A DNA stretch of 64,000 nt, taken from assembly GCA_013298815.1 (NCBI GenBank), contig JAAFJF010000002.1, positions 78,981-142,980 of the forward strand, written 5' to 3'. The position numbers and the translations under genes are program-made. Shown one piece after another: positions 46,430-54,921 of this stretch. Every line of letters begins with the position of its first letter. The stretch's first letter is position 1. The notes under the pieces are model-generated. The model was not told the DNA's origin, ran no database searches, and saw nothing but the letters and a program-made list of their open reading frames with translations. This stretch comes from Polaromonas sp. GTDB lineage: Bacteria > Pseudomonadota > Gammaproteobacteria > Burkholderiales > Burkholderiaceae_C.

Positions 46430-47242
46430 ATGACTACTTCCAAACCAGTGCTTGAAATCAGCAAGCTGACCAAGCATTACGGCGGCGTGAAAGCCTTGAC
46501 CGATGCCAATTTCCGTCTCATGCCTGGTGAACATGTTGCTATCGTGGGTGACAACGGCGCGGGCAAAAGCACTTTTGTGCGCTTGATCACAGGCGCGGAA
46601 CAACCCAATAGTGGTGATTTACTGTTAGACGGCAAAAAAGTCAGCTTCAAATCGCCGCTCGACGCCCGCGACCAAGGCATGGAAACCGTGTACCAGACGC
46701 TGGCGCTGGCAGAGGATTTGGATGTTCCTGCCAATATTTTTCTCGGTCGTGAAATCACTCGCATCAATTTAGGCCCTTTGTCCATCTTGAACCACAAAGC
46801 CATGCGTGAACAATCGACATCTATGCTGTCAACCACCGGCGTAAAGATTCAAGACATGTCTGAAAGCTTGCGTGGTATGTCAGGCGGTCAGCGCCAGTGC
46901 GTCGCTATTGCACGCGCGGCAGGATTTGCCAAAAAATTGATTATTTTGGACGAGCCTACAGCTGCCCTTGGTGTTGCAGAGACTGCTCGGGTTGAGCAAA
47001 TCATCCAAGGCCTCAAAGCGCGTGGTATTCCACTCATCATCATCAGTCACAACTTGCGCCAAGTGTTTGATTTAGCAGACCGCATTTATGTGTTCCGACA
47101 AGGTCGCATCATTTGCAACCGCTTGACTAGCCAAACCAACCCTCAAGAAATTGTCGGCTTAATCACAGGCGCGATTGACCCTGCCAGCTTAGCTCCAGAG
47201 CACGCCAAAATCACAGAAGAAACCCTAGAAGAGACCGTCTAA
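46430..47242 (+). CDS. Sugar ABC transporter ATP-binding protein (FrcA-like)
   Basis: This ATPase has one ABC domain: Walker A GDNGAGKST, signature MSGGQRQCVAIARA and Walker B KLIILDEPTAALG. RbsA-type sugar transporters carry two fused domains, whereas the fructose FrcA type has one, so 270 residues supports the fructose class. The frame is open from 46391, but ATG 46430 (MTTSKPVLEIS) is the natural start. The stop codon TAA directly precedes the ATG of the RbsD/FucU gene. Confidence 0.93.
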   Translation: MTTSKPVLEISKLTKHYGGVKALTDANFRLMPGEHVAIVGDNGAGKSTFVRLITGAEQPNSGDLLLDGKKVSFKSPLDARDQGMETVYQTLALAEDLDVPANIFLGREITRINLGPLSILNHKAMREQSTSMLSTTGVKIQDMSESLRGMSGGQRQCVAIARAAGFAKKLIILDEPTAALGVAETARVEQIIQGLKARGIPLIIISHNLRQVFDLADRIYVFRQGRIICNRLTSQTNPQEIVGLITGAIDPASLAPEHAKITEETLEETV

Positions 47243-47683
47243 ATGCTAAAAGGAATTGATCCCATTTTGTCCCCGGAATTGTTGATGCACTTGTCTGCGA
47301 TGGGGCATGGCGAATGGGTCGCCGTTGTCGATGCCAACTTCACTGCCAACTACCTCGCACAAGGTAAACCATTGGTTCGCCTACCCGGTATCACGCTAGA
47401 GCGAGCAAGCCAAGCTGTTTTATCGGTATTTCCGTTAGATGAACACGTCCCCCAACCCGCCGCTTACATGCGCGTGAGTGACATGCCTGAAAACCACCGT
47501 ACTGCAGCGCAGAACGCGGTTGTGCAGCTATTGGCCAAAGAAGGTGTTAAGCTTGACCAAATTGAACCCATTGAGCGATTTGCCTTTTACGACAAAGTAA
47601 AAACCGCCAGCTTGATTGTTCAATGCGGCGAAGGCACCGCCTATGGAAATGCCATGTTTTGCAAAGGTGTGATTTTGGTTTGA
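47243..47683 (+). CDS. RbsD/FucU family sugar mutarotase
   Basis: The 146-residue protein begins MLKGIDPILSPELLMHLSAMGHGEWVAVVDANF, typical of RbsD/FucU proteins with the catalytic His in MGHGE. Further landmarks are RLPGITLERASQAVLSV and GEGTAYGNAMFCKGVI. These enzymes interconvert pyranose and furanose or alpha and beta forms of sugars such as ribose and fucose. The sequence favours the FucU branch. The start abuts the ATPase stop codon, and the ROK gene may start at TTG overlapping its stop. Confidence 0.92.
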   Translation: MLKGIDPILSPELLMHLSAMGHGEWVAVVDANFTANYLAQGKPLVRLPGITLERASQAVLSVFPLDEHVPQPAAYMRVSDMPENHRTAAQNAVVQLLAKEGVKLDQIEPIERFAFYDKVKTASLIVQCGEGTAYGNAMFCKGVILV

Positions 47684-48981
47684 GCTCCCCCAACACTGCT
47701 TTTAATACTGCCGATACTGCCGACATCGTTACGTCTTCCCCGACTATCTACCGCGATGCGCGCATGATGCGCGGGTCTAACCACAGCGGTATGCGTCAGT
47801 TCAATGAGCGCATTGTGCTGCAAACCATACGCCACCATGGCGCGATTGCCAAGGCGGACATTGCACGCCTGACCCAGCTATCTACACAAACCGTCTCCAT
47901 CATCGTCAATCGCTTAGAGGGAGACGATTTACTCATCAAGCAAGACCGCGTACGCGGCAAGATTGGCCAACCTTCCGTCCCACTCTCATTAAATCCCAAT
48001 GGGGCGTTCAGTCTAGGGCTGCAAGTCGGGCGACGCAGTTTGGAGGTGGTAGTCACTGACTTTTTAGGCATCACGCGCCACCAGCTGCAGTTTAGCTACC
48101 CTTACCCCGACCCTGAAGTGGTGCTGCCCAACATCAAACAAGCCTTGGCGCAAATCAAGCAAACTATGGGTACAGACTGGGAACGAACAGTCGGCATTGG
48201 TTTAACTGCCCCCCTGTCCATGCATAAATGGTCCAACCTGTTGGGTGACTCTTCAGAGCAAAGCGCACAAGCCCTGAAAAGTTGGGAACATTTTGACCTG
48301 TTGAGCGCCGTGCAAGCTCTGACACATTTGCCAGTTGAATTTGCCAAAGACACTACCAGCGCCTGCATGGCTGAAATGTTGCAAGGCCACGGTTTGTCAG
48401 TAAACAATTTTTTATATGTGTTTGTGGGCACTTTTGTTGGAGGCGGTCTGGTCATTGCAGGGCACATCATGGCGGGGCAAAATGGCAATGCAGGCGCGAT
48501 TGGCTCTCTGCCGACGGGTTTGGCAACGGGGCAGGCCTCTGGAGCAGGCAAATACGGTCAACCCGCGCAATTGCTACAACTCGCCTCCGGTTGGCAACTT
48601 GAGCAAGCGCTGGAAAAAGCCGGTTTTGACCCTCTTTTGGTGCACCAAGACAGCATCATGGATGATCAATATGCTGACATCACCGCGCCGTGGCTCGCCC
48701 AAGCCAGCTTGGCCTTGGCGATGACAATTACCAGTGCCACCGCTTTGCTAGATTTAGACGCAGCGGTGATCGATGGCTCTTTAGGCTCAACGCTGATTAC
48801 AGCCTTGATCAAAGCCACCCGTGACAAGCTCAAACTCTATAATTTAGAAGGCCTGCAACCTCCAGCGGTCATGTCTGGCGTTGTCGGTAGCCATGCACGG
48901 GCGATTGGTGGCGCATTGCTGCCACTGCATACCCAGTTTTTCCCGCTGAAAGATATTTTCTTGAAGCAAGATTTGGTTTAA
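47680..48981 (+). CDS. ROK-family transcriptional regulator
   Basis: An N-terminal winged helix (RGSNHSGMRQFNERIVLQTI, AKADIARLTQLSTQTVSIIVNRLE) precedes a ROK sugar-kinase-like domain (VGIGLTAPLS, FVGTFVGGGLVIAGHIMAGQNGNAGAIG). The zinc-binding Cys cluster of ROK kinases is not seen. It probably senses the imported sugar and represses the divergent transport genes. The start is uncertain: TTG 47680 overlaps the previous stop codon (TTGA), and ATG 47764 (MMRGSNHSG) matches homologues better. The gene order is ATPase-mutarotase-regulator-transaldolase. Confidence 0.9.
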   Translation: MSSPNTAFNTADTADIVTSSPTIYRDARMMRGSNHSGMRQFNERIVLQTIRHHGAIAKADIARLTQLSTQTVSIIVNRLEGDDLLIKQDRVRGKIGQPSVPLSLNPNGAFSLGLQVGRRSLEVVVTDFLGITRHQLQFSYPYPDPEVVLPNIKQALAQIKQTMGTDWERTVGIGLTAPLSMHKWSNLLGDSSEQSAQALKSWEHFDLLSAVQALTHLPVEFAKDTTSACMAEMLQGHGLSVNNFLYVFVGTFVGGGLVIAGHIMAGQNGNAGAIGSLPTGLATGQASGAGKYGQPAQLLQLASGWQLEQALEKAGFDPLLVHQDSIMDDQYADITAPWLAQASLALAMTITSATALLDLDAAVIDGSLGSTLITALIKATRDKLKLYNLEGLQPPAVMSGVVGSHARAIGGALLPLHTQFFPLKDIFLKQDLV

Positions 48982-49053
48982 AACCGATTTATTCAAACGA
49001 ATCAGTTCGAACGATAAATTTAATATTCGTCGTTGATTTTGATTTAGCTGCAC

Positions 49054-49743
49054 ATGAAAATTTACCTAGATTCTGCCCAGATCAGCAGCTGGAAACTACC
49101 AGCCGGCTGCCCCACCGTCCGCGGCGTGACGACCAACCCCAGCTTGGTCTTTCAAGCCGGTTTGCCTGTTGATTTAGACACCTATTTGCAGCTCATCCAA
49201 GCAGCAGCCGACCACGGCTTTCCAGAGCTGATGCTGCAATTACCAAACAATGACCCCACCTTGGCTCTGAAATGGCTAGACCAGCTACGCGCTGCCGCTG
49301 GAAACGCCAACGTTCGCCTGACCATCAAACTCCCCTGCCACCCAGACTGGCTGCCCACTATCGCTGCTGTACAAGCTATAGGACAAGAGATTTTGCTAAC
49401 GGGCTTATCTAACCCCGTGCAACTGCTCTGGGCCAAATCCCTCAAAGCCGCCTTCGTCGCGCCGTATGTGGGCAGATTGGTCGCCGATGGTCGCGATGTT
49501 TGGCCGTTCATGCAAGCTTGCGTTGCCGTGCAAAACGAGCTGATAGGCGCACAAAAAGGTCCCGCCTTGCTGGCAGCCAGCATCAAGTCTCCAGAGGTTT
49601 TGACCCGATTGATCGCCACAGGCGCAGCCGCAGCGACGCTGCCACCCGCCAGTTTGATAGCTTGGTCAGGTGATGCGCTGACCGAGACCGCGATGGACCA
49701 GTTTGAGCTGGATACCTCAAAAAGCCTTCAATTTATCGCTTAA
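49054..49743 (+). CDS. Transaldolase / fructose-6-phosphate aldolase-like protein
   Basis: The 229-residue protein has the short transaldolase layout. MKIYLDSAQISSW opens it, TTNPSLVF is at residues 26-33, and the Schiff-base Lys is Lys94 in LTIKLPCHPDW. LLTGLSNPVQLLWA and APYVGRLVADGRD follow. It resembles F6P aldolase (FsaA) and TalC-type enzymes. Acting on fructose-6-phosphate would fit the neighbouring fructokinase and ABC importer. Some substrate-contact residues may differ from true FsaA, so the exact substrate is open. Confidence 0.85.
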   Translation: MKIYLDSAQISSWKLPAGCPTVRGVTTNPSLVFQAGLPVDLDTYLQLIQAAADHGFPELMLQLPNNDPTLALKWLDQLRAAAGNANVRLTIKLPCHPDWLPTIAAVQAIGQEILLTGLSNPVQLLWAKSLKAAFVAPYVGRLVADGRDVWPFMQACVAVQNELIGAQKGPALLAASIKSPEVLTRLIATGAAAATLPPASLIAWSGDALTETAMDQFELDTSKSLQFIA

Positions 49744-49800
49744 ATATCGCTTTGGCCAGCGTATTTACTGCCTTAGCAGCTATTAAAAATATAGCAAATT
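49744..49800 (-). repeat. Interspersed palindromic repeat, copy R8
   Basis: The copy reads TTTGGCCAGCGTATTTACTG, CCTTAGCAGCTATTAAAAAT and ATAGC, in reverse orientation. It starts directly at the transaldolase stop codon and ends nine bases before the TATAAT of the 4.5S RNA promoter. It therefore occupies the -35 position of that promoter. Confidence 0.85.
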
Positions 49801-49809
49801 AAACTAGCT

Positions 49810-49815
49810 TATAAT
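49810..49815 (+). promoter_or_regulatory. -10 box of the 4.5S RNA gene
   Basis: A consensus TATAAT lies seven to eight bases before the 5' end of the RNA predicted from its closing stem (49823). No TTGACA is found at 16-18 bp; that position falls in repeat R8. Confidence 0.6.
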
Positions 49816-49822
49816 TCAAAGC

Positions 49823-49916
49823 GACGGGCCTTCCCACATGGGGAAGCGGCCAACCGGGTCAGGTGGGGAACCAAGCAGCCCTAACTGTGGAGCCAGTGCT
49901 GGGGTCAAGGCTCGTC
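49823..49916 (+). ncRNA. ffs: 4.5S RNA of the signal recognition particle
   Basis: The closing stem pairs GACGGGCCTT (49823-) with AAGGCTCGTC (-49916). The apical domain has the conserved GGTCAGGTGGGGAACCAAGC followed by AGCCC, with the GGAA tetraloop-like and the AAGCAGCC asymmetric loop that binds Ffh. The RNA forms the small bacterial signal recognition particle that targets membrane proteins. TCAACTTCCCTTTTTTTAA follows, giving a T-tract for termination. The gene is free-standing between the transaldolase and GST genes. Confidence 0.93.
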
Positions 49917-49969
49917 AACTTCCCTTTTTTTAAACCTCTCATCGCGAAAAGCTTTGCGAGTTGCCAATT

Positions 49970-49988
49970 GCCGCCTTCGCGGGAATGA
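49970..49988. repeat. Single-arm REP-type repeat
   Basis: TGCCGCCTTCGCGGGAATGA is one arm of the REP family found as a pair between nadE and glnB. It lies between ffs and the GST gene and forms a short hairpin by itself. Confidence 0.7.
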
Positions 49989-50016
49989 CGGCTGTAGCTC
50001 GAATCACTGCTGTATC

Positions 50017-50685
50017 TTACTTCCCGCCTCGAATTTTCGCCATCAACTGCTCATTGCCTAGCTTGGCTTCTGCCACGACTTTTGCAACCATAGGGCGCTC
50101 TTTCATGGCTTTGAGGTAGTCGCGAACCGGCAAATCAGCAAATACGTCTTCCTGCAGTACCAGTTTACCCACGCCAGCAATGGTCGGGAAATGCATAATC
50201 GCGGCGCAATCGGCCAGAGTAAACGTGTCGCCAGCGATATACGGGCCAAATTTTGCTAATTTTGCAAAGCCAGCAATGCCTTTTTTCAAGGTTTTACGCA
50301 CTTGCTCAAGCTTTTCCGGTGCGGCTGGTGGTGCGCCGAAATAGGCGGGGCCAAACAGCTCGCGAGCAACCAGTTCCATGTGCAGTTCTAAATAAACCAC
50401 CAATTCGCGCACTTTAGCGGCTGCAAAAGGGTCTCTAGGCATCAGCGGGTTTTGCGGGTACACCGATTCAACGTACTCGCTGCAAACGCTGGATTCGACA
50501 ATCACGCCATGCTCGGTTTGGAGAAAGGGCACTTTGCCTAACGGGGAGCGTGTGGATAAAGCGGGATTGTCTTTCAACCCTGTCCAAACCAGTTCCTCCT
50601 CAAAAGCCACGCCTTTTTCCAAAAGCTGAAGTTTGACCTTGTTGTAGTAATTGCTGCCTGCAAAGCCGCATAAAGTAAGTGCCAT
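50017..50685 (-). CDS. Glutathione S-transferase family protein
   Basis: The 222-residue protein has a thioredoxin-like N-terminal domain (ALTLCGFAGSNYYNKVKLQLLEKG, TRSPLGKVPFLQTEHGVIVESSVCSEYV) with the conserved cis-Pro and Glu-Ser pair that holds glutathione. A helical C-terminal domain follows (GPYIAGDTFTLADCAAIMHF with the N-capping Ser/Thr-x-x-Asp). The substrate is unknown. It is divergent from the hydroxyacyl-CoA dehydrogenase gene with 177 bp between. Confidence 0.93.
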   Translation of the reverse strand: MALTLCGFAGSNYYNKVKLQLLEKGVAFEEELVWTGLKDNPALSTRSPLGKVPFLQTEHGVIVESSVCSEYVESVYPQNPLMPRDPFAAAKVRELVVYLELHMELVARELFGPAYFGAPPAAPEKLEQVRKTLKKGIAGFAKLAKFGPYIAGDTFTLADCAAIMHFPTIAGVGKLVLQEDVFADLPVRDYLKAMKERPMVAKVVAEAKLGNEQLMAKIRGGK

Positions 50686-50862
50686 GGATCCTCCAAAAAT
50701 AATAAAAATGAAACTACAGCTTTATTTTGTCGTAAACACGGTATCAGCCAAGTCATGCAAGAGACTATCATGCAAACGAAAGGACAAATCAACGAATAAA
50801 CGAATGAACGACAGCCTAAAATTCACGATGAAACATTTGCAAACTGCACTATACTGCACACC

Positions 50863-52395
50863 ATGACACAACACTCCACTCCCGTTTTCTCGACCGTCGG
50901 CATCGTCGGCACTGGCGCCATGGGGCGCGGCATTGCGCAAATTGCGGCACAAGCGGGTAGCCGCGTGGTGCTGTTTGACGCTGCGCCTGACGCTGCCAAC
51001 AAAGCCAAAACCGCCATCAGCCAGCAATGGACCAAGCTGGTTGAAAAAGGTCGCGTCACCGAATTCGAAGCTGCCAGCCGCAGTGCCAAGCTGCACGTTG
51101 CCGCATCCATACACGACTTGGCGGGCTGCGACTTGGTGGTGGAAGCCATCGTTGAAAACCTCAAAATCAAGCAAACGGTGTTGAGCGAGATTGAAGCTAT
51201 CGTCAACACAGATGCGGTGCTGGTCAGCAACACCTCGTCGCTGTCCGTCACAGCCATTGCTGCGGGTTTGAAGCGGCCTGCGCAGTTTGCGGGCTACCAC
51301 TTTTTCAATCCTGTGCCGTTGATGAAGGTGGTTGAAGTCATCGCCGGCCTGAAAACCGACCCTGCTATTTGTAAAAAATTGGCGGACTATGCGGTACAAA
51401 TGGGGCACAAAGCGGTGCAGGCGGCTGATACACCGGGCTTCATCGTCAACCACGCAGGGCGCGGTTTTGGCACTGAGGCGCTCCGGATTGTGAGCGAGGG
51501 CGTAGCCGATTTTGCGACGATTGACCGCATTTTGCGCGACCAAGCCGGCTTCAAGCTTGGGCCGTTTGAGCTGATGGATTTGACTGCGTTGGACGTGTCA
51601 CACCCCGTGATGGAGTCGATTTACCACCAATATTTTGAAGAACCGCGCTATCGCCCAAGTGTGATCACCGCGCAACGCCTGGCAGGCGGCGTGCTGGGAC
51701 GCAAAACCAATGCGGGCTTTTACGATTACAAAGACGGTGCAGCGGTGATTCCGCCTGAGCCGGCTGTGCCTGTCGTCACTGACATGCCGCCGGTGTGGGT
51801 ATCGCCCCGCGCGTCCCGCCGCTCGGAGCTGCTGCAGTTGCTGAAAGACTTGGGTGCGACGATTGAAACTGGAGCTTCGCCATCAATGAACGCTTTAACC
51901 ATCGTGGCGCCGCTGGGTTTTGACATCACCACCGTGGCTGTGGTGGAGCGCTTAGACCCGAGCCGCACCGTTGGTATCGACATGCTGGTTGACGACGCTG
52001 CTACAAAAAGGCGAGTACTGGCCACCAACCCCGCCACTCGCGCCGACATGCGCGACGCCGCCCACGCCCTCTTCTCTCGCGACGGCAAAGCGGTCAGCGT
52101 GATTCGCGACAGCGGTGGCTTTGTAACGCAGCGGGTGGTTAGCACCATCGTCAACATCGCAGCCGATATTTGCCAGCAATCCGTTTGCAGCCCGCAAGAT
52201 TTAGAAACCGCCGTGACGCTTGGCTTGGGCTACCCGCAAGGACCGCTGGCAATGGGCAATTTGTATGGGCCGACCAATGTGCTGGAAGTGCTGTTCAACA
52301 TGCAAACCGTCTATGGCGACCCCCGCTATCGCCCCAGCCCGTGGCTGCGTCGCCGGGGGGCGATTGGGTTATCGTTGTTACATACTGAGGAATAA
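50863..52395 (+). CDS. 3-hydroxyacyl-CoA dehydrogenase (PaaH/PaaC-like)
   Basis: The 510-residue protein has an N-terminal NAD-binding motif GIVGTGAMGRGIAQIAAQAG and the catalytic region VLVSNTSSLSVTAIAAGL and FAGYHFFNPVPLMKVVEVIAG. DTPGFIVNHAGRGFGTEAL leads into two HCDH C-terminal domains, the second ending GYPQGPLAMGNLYGPTNVLEVL. This double-domain form is typical of PaaH (3-hydroxyadipyl-CoA dehydrogenase). No other phenylacetate genes are present, so the in vivo substrate is open. The enoyl-CoA hydratase follows three bases later. Confidence 0.92.
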   Translation: MTQHSTPVFSTVGIVGTGAMGRGIAQIAAQAGSRVVLFDAAPDAANKAKTAISQQWTKLVEKGRVTEFEAASRSAKLHVAASIHDLAGCDLVVEAIVENLKIKQTVLSEIEAIVNTDAVLVSNTSSLSVTAIAAGLKRPAQFAGYHFFNPVPLMKVVEVIAGLKTDPAICKKLADYAVQMGHKAVQAADTPGFIVNHAGRGFGTEALRIVSEGVADFATIDRILRDQAGFKLGPFELMDLTALDVSHPVMESIYHQYFEEPRYRPSVITAQRLAGGVLGRKTNAGFYDYKDGAAVIPPEPAVPVVTDMPPVWVSPRASRRSELLQLLKDLGATIETGASPSMNALTIVAPLGFDITTVAVVERLDPSRTVGIDMLVDDAATKRRVLATNPATRADMRDAAHALFSRDGKAVSVIRDSGGFVTQRVVSTIVNIAADICQQSVCSPQDLETAVTLGLGYPQGPLAMGNLYGPTNVLEVLFNMQTVYGDPRYRPSPWLRRRGAIGLSLLHTEE

Positions 52396-52398
52396 AAA

Positions 52399-53190
52399 AT
52401 GCCCGCAGAACTCAAAAGCACCAGCCACGGCTTGACCATGGTGCTGACCATCAGCAACCCCGAGAACCGCAACGCGCTAGGGCCTGAAATCTACGCCGCT
52501 GGCATTGAGGCGCTGAATGTGGCGGAATCCAACCCCGAGGTGCGCAGCGTCATCATCACCGGTGCCAACACGCCTTCTGGCCCAGCGTTTTGTGCGGGAG
52601 GCGATTTGCGCCGCATGCAGAACAACCGCCAAGCGCCGCCTGAGGTCCAAAAAGCTAGCATTGAAGCCCTGCACAGCTGGATTGAGGCGATTCGCGCTTT
52701 CCCCAAGCCCGTCATCGCAGCGGTTGAGGGGGCAGCAGCAGGGGCGGGGTTTTCTCTGGCTCTTGCTTGTGATTTCATCGTATCCGCGCAAAACGCGGTT
52801 TTTGTGATGGCGTACAGCAACATTGCATTGTCGCCAGACGGCGGCGGCAGCTGGTCGCTCAGCCGCGCTCTGCCACGCCAGCTGGTGACGGAATTGTTAA
52901 TGTGTGGCAACAAATTAGATGCGCCGCGCTTATATACCCTAGGGTTAATTAACCGATTGGTGAACCAAGGCGAAGCACTCACGGAAGCTTTGTCTTTAGC
53001 CGACACCCTGAACGCCAGAGCGCCCAACTCGCTCGCCAGTTGCAAAGACCTGATCAACGAAGCTGCGAACAACACCCTGCCCTCGCATCTGAAGCTTGAG
53101 CGAGACAACTTCGTGGCTAACCTGCGGCACAACAATGCAGGGATCGGGATTGAAGCGTTTTTGAGTAAAACGACGCCCAAGTACGAATGA
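52399..53190 (+). CDS. Enoyl-CoA hydratase/isomerase family protein
   Basis: The 263-residue crotonase-fold protein has the oxyanion-hole segments FCAGGDLRRMQ and AVEGAAAGAGFSLALACDF. SPDGGGSWSLSRALPR places an Asp where some isomerases (PaaG type) have their catalytic acid; the usual hydratase Glu residues are not obvious. It starts three bases after the dehydrogenase stop codon, so the two probably act in sequence on the same acyl-CoA. Hydratase or isomerase activity cannot be settled from sequence. Confidence 0.9.
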   Translation: MPAELKSTSHGLTMVLTISNPENRNALGPEIYAAGIEALNVAESNPEVRSVIITGANTPSGPAFCAGGDLRRMQNNRQAPPEVQKASIEALHSWIEAIRAFPKPVIAAVEGAAAGAGFSLALACDFIVSAQNAVFVMAYSNIALSPDGGGSWSLSRALPRQLVTELLMCGNKLDAPRLYTLGLINRLVNQGEALTEALSLADTLNARAPNSLASCKDLINEAANNTLPSHLKLERDNFVANLRHNNAGIGIEAFLSKTTPKYE

Positions 53191-53234
53191 ATGTACGGGT
53201 AAGATGCAATAAATGACTCTAGATTTAAGTCAAT

Positions 53235-53325
53235 TTTGCTATATTTTCAATAGCTATTTAGGCAGAAAATTCGACGGCTAGAGCCGTATTTAAGCTAAAA
53301 ATTTACTATTTAGCTTATAGCAAAA
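53235..53325 (+). repeat. Interspersed palindromic repeat, copy R9
   Basis: The copy reads TTTTGCTATATTTTCAATAG, CTATTTAGGCAGAAAATTCG and ACGGCTAGAGCCGTATTTAAG in forward orientation. A second half-copy (TTTACTATTTAGCTTATAGC) follows. It lies between the converging enoyl-CoA hydratase and CAP-domain genes. Confidence 0.8.
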
Positions 53326-53331
53326 TATGCT

Positions 53332-53967
53332 CTACCGATTTCCCATCACCAGCGTCCAGTAATACTGGTAAGTGCTGCTTGGGTTGTATTTGCAGCTAGC
53401 GCCTATGTCGACAAAGGACGGGGTCATCATGTTGGCGCAATGGCTTGCGCTCGCTAGCCAATCCGCACTGACTTGAGCCGCCGATGATTGCCCCGCAGCA
53501 ATATTTTCACCAACTCTGCTGTATGCATAACCAGCCGCACTCGCGCGCGCACCAATTCTTGAACCGTCAGAGCCTGGATGGGCAAAAAAGTTGTTAACTG
53601 CCATGTCTGTGGAATGTTTGTCAGCAGCGCTTTCTAGCTGCCCGTTCCACCCCAACCCACTTACAGAGGGGTAGGCGACGCCACCGCAAACTTGCGACCT
53701 AGCTCGAATAGCGTTGATTTCAGCTACAAGTGCTGATTTGTAATCGCCAATGGGGCATTCAGCTGCTGCTGGCGTTGGGGAAGGAGCTGGTGTTGGGGTT
53801 GCTGCGGGTACTGGAGTCGGTGTAGCGGAAGGGGTTGGCGTTGCGGCTGGCGCAGGAACTGGCGTAGGCGCTGGGCTTGGCGCGATGGATGCACCACCTC
53901 CACAACCTGCAATAGCAACCACCACCGAGCCTGCGGCGTGCCATGCATATTTTTTTAACGTCATCAT
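53332..53967 (-). CDS. CAP/SCP-domain lipoprotein with Pro/Ala/Thr-rich linker
   Basis: A lipoprotein-like signal (AAGSVVVAIAGCGGG) is followed by about 45 residues of PAPAATPTP-type repeats. The C-terminal CAP (SCP/PR-1) domain comprises LVAEINAIRARSQVCGG, ADKHSTDMAVNNFFAHPGSDGS, YSRVGENIAAGQSS and ASHCANMMTPSFVDIGASC. The His, Glu and second His of the CAP cavity are visible. Bacterial CAP proteins are poorly understood. The linker suggests a surface or periplasmic location with the domain held off the membrane. Confidence 0.88.
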   Translation of the reverse strand: MMTLKKYAWHAAGSVVVAIAGCGGGASIAPSPAPTPVPAPAATPTPSATPTPVPAATPTPAPSPTPAAAECPIGDYKSALVAEINAIRARSQVCGGVAYPSVSGLGWNGQLESAADKHSTDMAVNNFFAHPGSDGSRIGARASAAGYAYSRVGENIAAGQSSAAQVSADWLASASHCANMMTPSFVDIGASCKYNPSSTYQYYWTLVMGNR

Positions 53968-54187
53968 GATTCAGATTTTTTCATATTTAAAGTTAGCGCT
54001 GGTTGAACATCAAAGCAGCAATTTATCAATATTTTGACTGCTTTAAGGTAGAGAAGTGGCATTGGATAGACTCTTAATTTGGAACAAGACGTAAAAACGG
54101 CACTGACACCCTTGTGACAAGCCTCTGTTTTAAGTCTTTCGCAGCTACGACAATGTAAGCTGTTAGCTTTAATACCCATTTGTAGAC

Positions 54188-54907
54188 ATGGACGATCCAA
54201 TCCTCACCATCCAAGAACGCGAAGCAATCAACTCTGGACGCTGGTTTTCATCGCTCTCGCCTTCGCTGAGGCATGACATTTTGCGCTACGCCTATGTGAT
54301 GCGGTTCAAAGATGGTGAGCTTATTGCGACACGTGGCGAGCCATCAGACACTTGGTTTGCCTGTGCCAAAGGTGCTGTTAGGGTCAGCTCTGTAACATCA
54401 GCTGGCAAACAAGTTACTTTTACTTATGTTGAGCCCGGCATTTGGTTTGGTGATGTCGCCATCATTGATGGGGACCGTTGTACGCACGATGCTTTTGCGC
54501 ATGGCAATACCACGCTGCTCAATGTCGCAAGGCATGATTTTCAAAAAATACTTGATGCTCACAGCGAGCTGTATCAAGCCATGCTGCGACTGAACGCACG
54601 CCGCGTGCGGCTTTTGTTTGGATTGGTTGAAGATTTAAACTCCTTGCCACTTCGCGCTCGCTTGGCGAAACAATTGGTAAATTTGGTACGCAGCTACGGC
54701 GTTGCTAGTTTGGCAAATGGTGCGGAGATGCGAATAAGCTTACATTTAGCACAGGAAGAATTAGCACAACTTCTGGGCGCGTCGCGACAACGTGTTAATC
54801 AAGAACTGAAATCCATGGAACGTGAAGAGGTGATTCGCATAGAGCCTGGTGGCTTGATCGTACGCAACCGCGATGCCTTGATGCGTCTTACCATTGTAGA
54901 AAACTAA
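54188..54907 (+). CDS. Crp/Fnr-family regulator, first of a tandem pair
   Basis: The 239-residue protein has a cNMP-binding-type domain (about 30-145; FKDGELIATRGEPSDTWFACAKGAVRVSS, GIWFGDVAIIDGDRCTHDAFAHG). A C-terminal winged helix contains LAQEELAQLLGASRQRVNQELKSME. It lacks Fnr cysteines. The neighbour 14 bp downstream encodes a close paralogue of identical length. The phosphate-cassette residues needed for cAMP are not well conserved, so the ligand is unknown. It heads an apparent operon with a kinase-like and an acyl-CoA dehydrogenase gene. Confidence 0.9.
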   Translation: MDDPILTIQEREAINSGRWFSSLSPSLRHDILRYAYVMRFKDGELIATRGEPSDTWFACAKGAVRVSSVTSAGKQVTFTYVEPGIWFGDVAIIDGDRCTHDAFAHGNTTLLNVARHDFQKILDAHSELYQAMLRLNARRVRLLFGLVEDLNSLPLRARLAKQLVNLVRSYGVASLANGAEMRISLHLAQEELAQLLGASRQRVNQELKSMEREEVIRIEPGGLIVRNRDALMRLTIVEN

Positions 54908-54921
54908 AAATATAAAATCCC

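Noticed and set aside
50722-51543. A 273-codon minus-strand frame opposite the 3-hydroxyacyl-CoA dehydrogenase
   Set aside because: It lies antisense to a strongly supported gene, has no recognisable domain and reflects codon bias of the real gene.
52491-53180. A 229-codon minus-strand frame opposite the enoyl-CoA hydratase
   Set aside because: It is a shadow of the real gene, with Ser/Arg-rich sequence and no domain.
53760-53890. PAPTP-coding tandem repeats as a possible CRISPR or satellite array
   Set aside because: Units are short, irregular and in frame in a lipoprotein linker; there are no spacers. No CRISPR array was seen in the window.
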